Of a stretch of DNA of 64,000 bases, positions 33,243 to 39,937 are shown in pieces. The DNA is from JAAXVQ01 sp964604705 (GTDB lineage: Bacteria; Oederibacteriota; JAAXVQ01): positions 1 through 64,000 of the forward strand of contig CAZSAP010000016.1 of assembly GCA_964604705.1 (NCBI GenBank), read 5' to 3'. Below the pieces are notes generated by a model. That model did not search any database, was not told where the DNA came from, and saw only the letters and a list, made by a program, of their open reading frames with translations. The translations under genes and the position numbers were made by a program. The first letter of the stretch is position 1. Each line of letters begins with the position of its first letter.

Positions 33243-33251
33243 TGGTAAAAT
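33243..33251 (+). promoter_or_regulatory. Candidate extended -10 (TGGTAAAAT) before the CsgG-like gene
   Basis: TGGTAAAAT at 33243-33251 lies about 70 bases before ATG 33322. TTGAAA (33226-33231) is a possible -35 but only 14 bases away. This is the second copy of the motif also seen at 31908. Confidence 0.3.
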
Positions 33252-33321
33252 GTCGGTTCTTTCAGCAAAACGAAAAGGGCGTCTTATAGGCGACCCGTGG
33301 CCTTAAGTGAAAGAGGAGCAT

Positions 33322-34455
33322 ATGAACTTCCTAAACATGAAAAAAACCGCCAGACTTAAAAAATGGCTTTGGATAGCAGTTCTGACTAACGTAGGGCTGG
33401 TTATTTCCTGTGCCAGCGTTGATCCTCGGAAGACCGATATCAAACTTAAAGAAACCCTCCCGGCCATGAAGGTGACTTCTTACACACAGGCTTTAAGTGA
33501 TTTGGGGATGATGACGGAAATCTACGGCGCCCCTCCTTTAAAGATACAGTGTAACCCAGTGGGGGACAACACGGGAACTTCGGCATCGACCGGTGGTGAA
33601 ATCCCGCGCGACATTACCGAAATGATGAAAAGCTCCCTGAATGCCATTGGCGGTCGGGTCATTTTTATTCCTTACGATCCTGCGTTTATCCAAAACAACG
33701 TTGCCACGGGGTACTCTACGTTTAGTAACAAAACCGTGCCCGATGTGCTCTTGTCCGGTGGGATCACCGAATTTGACCGCGGGTTGGAAACTCGAAGTTC
33801 AGGTACAGACGGAAGCTTGTCAGGAGAAATAAAAAACGGCTTGCCCGTGGATTTTCCGGGAAGAGATATGGAACTCCGCTACAGCAATTCGCAAAAAAGC
33901 GGCCTGGCCCGAATAACGCTCGATTTTAATCTTTTGGACTATGTGACCATGACCGGTATTTCCAAAATGAATATCACCAATTCGATGGAAGTGTTTAAGG
34001 GCAGCTCGGACAAAGAGGTCGGTGTGAGCATGTTTGGGCAGTCCTTTGGTGTGAAGGGGTCTGTGAAGAAGGTTCAAGGAAGGCACGCCGCTGTACGTCT
34101 GTTGGTGGAGCTTTCCATGATCCAGTTGGTGGGCAAGCACTTGCGCCTGCCGTATTGGCGTCTGCTTGGAGAGGGTGCCAAGCCGGACAAGTATGTACTC
34201 GATCAAATAGCCGAGTACTACCGCTGCCTGACGGATAAAGAGACCATTGCCAATGTTCAGGAGTGGTTGTACTTGTATGGCCACAGTGTCGAGGTTACGG
34301 CCAAGATGGACGCAGCCACGAAGAAAGCCCTGACCGCCATGAACAAGCCGATTGACATGCAACGGATCAATTTTGATACGTTCTTGGACATTTATTTAAA
34401 TATTCCGATTTCAACCGAAGTTAAACGCCGGCGGGACGCTGAGAACTGGAAGTGA
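33322..34455 (+). CDS. CsgG-like outer-membrane secretion lipoprotein
   Basis: A 377-residue lipoprotein: signal peptide ending VISC with Cys near residue 34. The mature part resembles CsgG/HfaB: an N-terminal helix-strand region, VPDVLLSGGITEFDRG near residue 150, a strand ITLDFNLLDYVTM, the pore-type glycine segment GVSMFGQSFGVKG, and VRLLVELSMIQLVGKHLRLP. CsgG oligomers form a gated pore exporting curlin subunits. A C-terminal extension with two helix-rich stretches is extra compared with CsgG, possibly a peptidoglycan-binding part. Its place after two repeat-subunit genes supports a fibre-export role. AAAGAGGAG precedes the start. Confidence 0.75.
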   Translation: MNFLNMKKTARLKKWLWIAVLTNVGLVISCASVDPRKTDIKLKETLPAMKVTSYTQALSDLGMMTEIYGAPPLKIQCNPVGDNTGTSASTGGEIPRDITEMMKSSLNAIGGRVIFIPYDPAFIQNNVATGYSTFSNKTVPDVLLSGGITEFDRGLETRSSGTDGSLSGEIKNGLPVDFPGRDMELRYSNSQKSGLARITLDFNLLDYVTMTGISKMNITNSMEVFKGSSDKEVGVSMFGQSFGVKGSVKKVQGRHAAVRLLVELSMIQLVGKHLRLPYWRLLGEGAKPDKYVLDQIAEYYRCLTDKETIANVQEWLYLYGHSVEVTAKMDAATKKALTAMNKPIDMQRINFDTFLDIYLNIPISTEVKRRRDAENWK

Positions 34456-34510
34456 GGTTACGGTAGGGAAGAAGAGCACTATTCATTTGTTTAAGGGGGA
34501 TATATCGGTG

Positions 34511-35782
34511 ATGAAGAAAAGCTTAGTGATGGCGGTTGTGATGGCAGCTTTGATCCCAGTAGGTCAAGGGTATGCCAAAAGCACCAGTACCAGTACCGGG
34601 ATTTTGCTCACCAACCACACCAGTGTACGTGCAGGAGCCATGGGGGATGCACATACGGCCGTAGCCAGTGACGAGTCTGGAGCTGAAGGCTGGAACCCGG
34701 CCAATTTGCTGGGCATTCCTGATCCGCAAATTACAGCACTTTACTACAGTGGTTTGGTGGATGACAAGTACGGTGCTTTGAACTACGCCATGCCGCTGGA
34801 TAAGAACTTGGCGTGCGGCGCCAATCTCGTGTTTTATGACGGCGGAACGTTTGAGCTTAACTCGGCAACCGACGATACCTCCAGCAGTGTCTCAGCGCAG
34901 CGTGATTACCTGGCCACAGTTACCGGTGCGTACAACCTGAATGTTTTAACGGGCTTGGCCATCGGTGCCAACATCAAATTTTTAAGTTCCACCCTGCTTA
35001 ACGAGTACAAAGCATTTGCTATTGCTGCAGACTTGGGCGCATCCATGGAAGTGATCAAAGATTTGCGCGTAGGCCTGGCCGTGAAAAACTTGGGAACGCC
35101 CTTAAAGTATTTTGAAAGCTCAGACCCGCTTCCGTCCTCAGCGCTCGTGGGCATGGGGTATGCGATTCCCTTGGCACCGTCGTTTACGGCCTTGGTGGCC
35201 GCAGATGCTCAGTACGATTTGGAAAGCACTGTGCGGGGAAACGTAGGTGCAGAGGTAAAGATGTTTGACATGGTCTCCGTGCGTGGAGGATACAAGGCCG
35301 GATACGATTTGGGAACCTTCACCCTAGGCTTGGGTTTCCAAATGGCCGATGTGGCCTTGGACTATGCGTTTACACCGTCCACGGCTTTGAATTCCATGCA
35401 CCGCGTGAGTTTGAAGTATACCTTTGTCACACCCAAACCTGAAGTGGATGAAGAAAGCAACACGATCAACGCCGTGGCCGAAGAGCCGTATCGTCCGGAT
35501 GTTTCCGATGTTGTGCCCAAAGGACCGGTGGAACGCGTGGGTGCGGATCTTCTGGAAATCCAGCGCATGGGCGGGCGTGTGTCGAAAGTTATCCTCAACG
35601 TGGGTAGCAACGATCAGATCCGGGTTGGCTACCAAGGCTCGATTGTGGATCCCGAGGGGCGTCCGTTGGCAGGCATTATCGTTCGTCAGGTAGATCCCAA
35701 GTTGTGCTTGGCTGAAGTTATAGGTCTGGGCAAGGACTTCAATGAATCTGCCAAGGCGGTTATCGAACGCCCGATAAGATAA
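34511..35782 (+). CDS. PorV/UPF0164-like barrel with C-terminal soluble domain
   Basis: A 423-residue protein: signal peptide (core LVMAVVMAALIPVGQGYAK), a PorV-like barrel start SVRAGAMGDAHTAVASDESG with GWNPANLLGI, and a barrel to about residue 310 with the typical RVSLKYTF end strand. Instead of ending there, a C-terminal domain of about 110 residues follows (VILNVGSNDQIRVGYQG, IVRQVDPKLCLAEVIG), resembling the FlgT C-terminal type of beta domain. It closes the CsgG-like island and may connect the pore to the cell envelope. ATG 34511 is chosen over upstream in-frame starts because it begins the signal peptide. Confidence 0.7.
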   Translation: MKKSLVMAVVMAALIPVGQGYAKSTSTSTGILLTNHTSVRAGAMGDAHTAVASDESGAEGWNPANLLGIPDPQITALYYSGLVDDKYGALNYAMPLDKNLACGANLVFYDGGTFELNSATDDTSSSVSAQRDYLATVTGAYNLNVLTGLAIGANIKFLSSTLLNEYKAFAIAADLGASMEVIKDLRVGLAVKNLGTPLKYFESSDPLPSSALVGMGYAIPLAPSFTALVAADAQYDLESTVRGNVGAEVKMFDMVSVRGGYKAGYDLGTFTLGLGFQMADVALDYAFTPSTALNSMHRVSLKYTFVTPKPEVDEESNTINAVAEEPYRPDVSDVVPKGPVERVGADLLEIQRMGGRVSKVILNVGSNDQIRVGYQGSIVDPEGRPLAGIIVRQVDPKLCLAEVIGLGKDFNESAKAVIERPIR

Positions 35783-35802
35783 ACTTAGCCCGATGACTTC
35801 TG

Positions 35803-35838
35803 ACAGGCCTTTTTACACCACGTAAAAAGGCCTGTTTT
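35803..35838 (+). terminator. Rho-independent terminator
   Basis: ACAGGCCTTTTTA and its complement (about 35803-35815 with 35823-35835) form a 13-bp stem followed by TTTTG. It ends the fibre-export transcript. An A-rich left flank could let it act in both directions. Confidence 0.85.
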
Positions 35839-35847
35839 GTTTTAGGG

Positions 35848-35911
35848 CAACTCCCCCCAAACCCCTCTTTGCCAAAGAGGGGGGGACGGTCGGGTGTACA
35901 GACCGGCGGGG
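35848..35911. repeat. Family C palindromic element, copy 1
   Basis: Nearly identical over about 65 bases to 38597-38661: hairpins CCCCTCTTTG/CAAAGAGGGG and CGGTC/GACCG are flanked by the CAACTCCCC left end. Right flank is degenerate. On translation this motif yields peptides such as SLAKRGLGG, a sign of the widespread fold-back element I recall from many genomes. Confidence 0.65.
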
Positions 35912-35914
35912 TAT

Positions 35915-35938
35915 GTAGGGGCAGATTGCATTCACCCC
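35915..35938 (+). repeat. Degenerate GTAG-headed REP hairpin
   Basis: GTAG (35915-35918) is followed by an imperfect GGGGCAGATT/...ATTCACCCC palindrome. The stem carries several mismatches compared with the copy at 39870, so it is probably decayed. Confidence 0.5.
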
Positions 35939-35952
35939 AGCGAATAGGTTGT

Positions 35953-35975
35953 GTAGGGGCAAGCAGTGCTTGCCC
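35953..35975 (+). repeat. GTAG-headed REP hairpin
   Basis: GTAG (35953-35956) is followed by an 8-bp perfect stem GGGCAAGC/GCTTGCCC (35957-35964 with 35968-35975) and an AGT loop. It sits 18 bases before the start of the kelch gene, next to its ribosome site, so it lies in the mRNA leader. Confidence 0.75.
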
Positions 35976-35993
35976 ACAGAAAGGATTTCAAAC

Positions 35994-38582
35994 ATGAAGA
36001 TTATACAAAATGTATTCCTGTGGGCAGTAGGTGTTTGCTTTTTATCCACTGTCGCCCTTGCTGATTCTGTGACGTACACGACCGTTGCAGATTTTCAGAA
36101 AGCGGATGTAAAAAACGGGATCCTTACTTTTACAGATGATGGGGAAATTACGCAAAATACAGTACTGGATCCAGTTTCTGTGACCATAACAAGCACGTCT
36201 TTGCCTAAGGGGTTGTTCGGGCATGCGTCATGCAGCTTTGCTGACACGTTAGTGGTTGCTGGTGGTTTTGATGCTTCAAATTACAGTGCATCGGTGTACT
36301 TGAACACAGTAGTGAACAACGATTTAGGTTCATGGACTCTTGGTCCGGATCTACCTGTAGGTACACGTGATCATCAATTGGTAAAAATTGGTAAATATAT
36401 TTACTGTTTTGGGGGACGTACAAGCACCGGAGTGAGTGACAAGGTCTATAAGAGTGAAATTGATTTTTCTGGGAACACACTAGAACCGTGGCGTAGCGCC
36501 GGCAATTTGCCAACAGCCTTGGAGCGGTTTGCACTCGTGACATACCGAAGTAAGGTATATGTCTTGGGAGGGCTCAATGGCACTGCTACCAACAAAGTTT
36601 ATTCGGCTGAGCTTGATCCAGCAGGAAACCTAATGCCATGGCAGGAGGTTTCAGCACTACCAGGTGCTGCCTATGATTTGGCGGCTGTAGTACACGGGAA
36701 AAAGCTTATTACCGTTGGTGGGAACAACGGAGGCTCTGATATAACCAATATATATATGGCGGATATCAACGCAGATGGAACTTTAGGAAGCTGGATGACG
36801 ATGGGGATGTATACTAAACCAATATCTCGTCACACGTTGTGCAGTACAAGTGTAGGATTATTGGTCTCTGGAGGTTCTTCCTCAGGGGTTATTCAATCAG
36901 AAACTAATTCTTGTCAAATTGGAGAGACATATATTCTTAGCGGATGGACAGCGCTTAATCTTGCTGTTCCAAGCATGCAACACACGGCAACTGTTATAGG
37001 TATGCAGATGTTTATTTTAGGAGGAAAGTATAATGCTTCGCCTTATACTCGAGTAGTTAGAGTTCCTCTAAGTGATTGTTTAGGTTGGAGAGTAACCTTC
37101 AGTACGTATCCGGATAGTGTAGTGAGATCTGCAGCAACAAGTAATGTATATGATTTTGCGTACGTAGGTGGCGGTGCGGATTCAACTCTCGCCGGAACTC
37201 AAAATTTAAACTGTGTACGATTTATGTCGGACGGAAGTACTAGTACGTGGAATCTTTCCGGAATACTTCCATATCCTGCGGCGGGTCATGCAATGACGAG
37301 TTACCAAAATCGCATCTATGTGGCGGGCGGAAATACACATTCTGCTTGTGGAAACACTACAGCAGTATTTTTTTCTGACCTAATCAGCACAAATGGTCTT
37401 GTCACAGGGTGGACTAGAACCACATCGTTACCATTAGCAATGGGCTATTTTTATTTTAAGACAATTACGCATAATGGTAATTTTTATGTTTTTAATGGAA
37501 CCAGTGTTTTACATACCACTATTAATGCCGGTGGAAGTTTGGGAACTATGTGGACAAATGATACTTCGTTAACTAATACCATCTCACCAAATACAATCCC
37601 AATCGTAATTAATAATCGAATGTATGTTTTTTATGATACCACTGGAGTTAGCGGACTTTATGTAGGTGAAATTGCACCTAATGGTAGTATTAGTCACTGG
37701 AGGGAAACACTAGCACTGCCAGTAAGAATAACCAATGCTGGACTTGTACAAAGAGATGGGAATCTGCTAATTAACGGATATCGAAGTGGCGGACAATTTG
37801 CATATTTAGGAATAATTAATTCTAGCTCAGGTGAAGTGCAACAATGGCAGAGTAAGGAATCGCTTCTTCCTATAATCACAGGTGGAAATACATTTATAAG
37901 TACTTGGTATGAAAATTTTTGCTATATCATTGGTCCTGGATATCCTCAAAGCTATTTGCCCACAAAATATAAGATGACAATCGAATTTTCTCCAATCAAT
38001 TGGCTAGAGTTAAAAAACACTCAAGATATACTGTGGACACATTCATTTTTAGGATTTGATATCGAATGTCGATACCGTATCTTTTCAGAAGGACAATGGG
38101 GTGCATGGAATACAATCAGTGGGTTGAGCACCGCACAACCCATTAATCAACAACTTCAATATGTGCAAATTGGCGCTGATATTTCTAAATCCCTTAGAAC
38201 TGGGACTTTTCAAAGTGTGTCATTAAATTATTCAAATCTTCCTCCTACACCTACCACCACTCCTATAGTTGTAGACAAATGGGCTCTTGGAGATAATCAA
38301 TTAAAAGCAATTAATAGCCGTATTTACCCGCTCCGCGGCGAGTCGACAGAGATCCGTTGGCAGCAAAAAGAAGACAATAAAGTTTTCATAAAAGTCTACA
38401 GCATGACCGGTGAGCTCATGAAAACCCTGGTGGACGGTGTGGAGTATCCTGGCAAGCAGTTAAACAAGGTCTACTGGAACGGCGTCAACAACAGCGGTAG
38501 CTGCGTGGGCAGTGGTATTTATATCGTACACATCCAAGCAGGTACCTTTAAGTCCTATGTAAAAGTGGCGGTTATTAAGTAG
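35994..38582 (+). CDS. Secreted kelch-type beta-propeller with C-terminal sorting-type domain
   Basis: An 862-residue protein with a signal peptide (core NVFLWAVGVCFLSTVALA). Kelch-like repeats in the N-terminal half show Gly-Gly doublets at the ends of hydrophobic strands (LVVAGGFD, YCFGGRTS, VYVLGGLNG, LITVGGNNG) and W-rich turns, predicting a beta-propeller. The last ~85 residues form a FlgD/T9SS-like C-terminal Ig-type domain (FIKVYSMTGELMKTLVDG, GIYIVHIQAG). The coding sequence is clearly AT-richer from about 36.7 to 38.3 kb than at either end, while the C-terminal domain returns to the local composition. Probably surface-exposed. AAAGG precedes ATG 35994. Confidence 0.7.
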   Translation: MKIIQNVFLWAVGVCFLSTVALADSVTYTTVADFQKADVKNGILTFTDDGEITQNTVLDPVSVTITSTSLPKGLFGHASCSFADTLVVAGGFDASNYSASVYLNTVVNNDLGSWTLGPDLPVGTRDHQLVKIGKYIYCFGGRTSTGVSDKVYKSEIDFSGNTLEPWRSAGNLPTALERFALVTYRSKVYVLGGLNGTATNKVYSAELDPAGNLMPWQEVSALPGAAYDLAAVVHGKKLITVGGNNGGSDITNIYMADINADGTLGSWMTMGMYTKPISRHTLCSTSVGLLVSGGSSSGVIQSETNSCQIGETYILSGWTALNLAVPSMQHTATVIGMQMFILGGKYNASPYTRVVRVPLSDCLGWRVTFSTYPDSVVRSAATSNVYDFAYVGGGADSTLAGTQNLNCVRFMSDGSTSTWNLSGILPYPAAGHAMTSYQNRIYVAGGNTHSACGNTTAVFFSDLISTNGLVTGWTRTTSLPLAMGYFYFKTITHNGNFYVFNGTSVLHTTINAGGSLGTMWTNDTSLTNTISPNTIPIVINNRMYVFYDTTGVSGLYVGEIAPNGSISHWRETLALPVRITNAGLVQRDGNLLINGYRSGGQFAYLGIINSSSGEVQQWQSKESLLPIITGGNTFISTWYENFCYIIGPGYPQSYLPTKYKMTIEFSPINWLELKNTQDILWTHSFLGFDIECRYRIFSEGQWGAWNTISGLSTAQPINQQLQYVQIGADISKSLRTGTFQSVSLNYSNLPPTPTTTPIVVDKWALGDNQLKAINSRIYPLRGESTEIRWQQKEDNKVFIKVYSMTGELMKTLVDGVEYPGKQLNKVYWNGVNNSGSCVGSGIYIVHIQAGTFKSYVKVAVIK

Positions 38583-38593
38583 GAAAAGATAAG

Positions 38594-38669
38594 ACCCAAC
38601 TCCCCCCAACCCCCTCTTTGCCAAAGAGGGGGGGACGGTCGGGTGTACAGACCGGCGGGGGAGTTGGGT
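38594..38669. repeat. Family C palindromic element, copy 2
   Basis: Intact copy: outer 13-bp stem ACCCAACTCCCCC (38594-38606) with its complement (38657-38669), plus the two inner hairpins shared with copy 1. It lies between the kelch and the lectin-like genes. Confidence 0.7.
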
Positions 38670-38697
38670 TCCCCGCAAGTCAAAGAAGTTTCCTTCC

Positions 38698-38726
38698 TTG
38701 CCCGCATGAAAAATCTGGGATATAAT
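38698..38726 (+). promoter_or_regulatory. Sigma-70-type promoter for the lectin-like gene
   Basis: TTGCCC (38698-38703) and TATAAT (38721-38726) with a 17-base spacer lie 40 bases before ATG 38766. This is one of the best promoter matches in the window and shows the gene is separately transcribed. Confidence 0.65.
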
Positions 38727-38765
38727 TAAAACAATGAACTATTTTGCCAGCCTATGAGGTGGGTT

Positions 38766-39818
38766 ATGAAACGTCTTGTTTGGTCACTATTTTTTCTTTT
38801 AATCTTAGCCCAATCTGCATTCGCAGCCGCGGTAGGCGAATTGATTGTAAACGGTGATTTTTCGGCACCCACACCAATTGCAGGTGGAATCCCAGGCTGG
38901 GTCACTTCAACATCTCCGACTGGAGTAAATCCTGTTGCCCCAAGAGTTAATACATCTTTTGGAAATCCTATGCCGAGCCTTATTCAAGGTAATTTGACTC
39001 CAACCTATATTGGAAGCTTTGTCCAGTCTTGGACACAACAGAGTATTCAGGTGCCACAAAATGCTTTGGCGAGTACACTTACATTTCACTACAGATGGCT
39101 TTTTGATCCAGCGGAAGTTCAACGTTCTTTTGATTGGGTAGAAGCTCAAATCCAAGGTGTTGTCGTTTACCATGGGGAACCTCCGATCGGGGGTTTTGAT
39201 AATGTGATAACACCCACCCCCATGCCTTGGACAACCGCGTCTCAAGCGGTACCGTTGGATACCTACGCGGGACAAACCATAAATATTTCCTTTATGACCA
39301 ATACCAACAACTCGACGCTAAATTATGTTAATGCCTTTGAAATTGATAATGTTTCGTTGCCGTGTGTTACAGCGACGAAAACCGTGACCCCGACATATAC
39401 ACGCACGTACACGATCACTCCTACCTCAACGATTACACCCACACGAACGGTCACACCTACCATCACCAAGACCTACACCATCACCCCCACGATAACCAAA
39501 ACCCTGACCCTCACACCGTGGACGGTTCCGGCCAACGATGTGGTGGTGTATCCCAATCCAGCCACTGGAAACATCATGAACTTTATGTACTCGCCCCAAG
39601 TCGCGGCGACCATTAAGATCGATGTGTTCAACTTGGCGGGCATGAAAGTGGCTCACTTGGAAGACAACAACAAGCCGGCGGTGGAAAACCAAGTGACCAC
39701 CTGGAACATCACCAACATTGCGCCGGGCATCTATTTATACAAGGTCACCTTTGAAGGCACCGACGGAACGCTGACCAGTACCAAGATGAAGAAATTTGTG
39801 ATTTCGAAACAAAAATAA
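38766..39818 (+). CDS. Secreted lectin-like protein with Thr/Pro linker and C-terminal sorting-type domain
   Basis: A 350-residue protein: signal peptide (core LVWSLFFLLILAQSAFAA), a jelly-roll-like domain (ELIVNGDFSAPTPIAGGIPGW ... FEIDNVSLP) of the carbohydrate-binding type, a Thr/Pro linker with repeated TPT, TIT and TRT units around residues 205-245, and a C-terminal FlgD/T9SS-type domain beginning DVVVYPNPATGN and ending LTSTKMKKFVISK. The YPNP motif is the classical start of this domain. It fits a surface-anchored or secreted glycan-binding protein. GAGG precedes ATG 38766; in-frame ATG 38754 is rejected. Confidence 0.75.
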   Translation: MKRLVWSLFFLLILAQSAFAAAVGELIVNGDFSAPTPIAGGIPGWVTSTSPTGVNPVAPRVNTSFGNPMPSLIQGNLTPTYIGSFVQSWTQQSIQVPQNALASTLTFHYRWLFDPAEVQRSFDWVEAQIQGVVVYHGEPPIGGFDNVITPTPMPWTTASQAVPLDTYAGQTINISFMTNTNNSTLNYVNAFEIDNVSLPCVTATKTVTPTYTRTYTITPTSTITPTRTVTPTITKTYTITPTITKTLTLTPWTVPANDVVVYPNPATGNIMNFMYSPQVAATIKIDVFNLAGMKVAHLEDNNKPAVENQVTTWNITNIAPGIYLYKVTFEGTDGTLTSTKMKKFVISKQK

Positions 39819-39869
39819 GTCTCTGGGTGCGGCCGGCGGTCGCACACGCGCTTTAACAAAACAGATCAA

Positions 39870-39892
39870 GTAGGGGCGAATTGCATTCGCCC
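39870..39892 (+). repeat. GTAG-headed REP hairpin
   Basis: GTAG (39870-39873) is followed by an 8-bp stem GGGCGAAT/ATTCGCCC (39874-39881 with 39885-39892) and a TGC loop. It lies 46 bases before the PorV-OmpA gene. Confidence 0.75.
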
Positions 39893-39937
39893 TTTGAAAA
39901 AGAATAACGCAATGATCCCTTAAAGGATGCATCCATA

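Noticed and set aside
35813..36079. Minus-strand frame with an SLAKRGLGG peptide
   Set aside because: It is the translation of family C palindromic element 1, not a gene.
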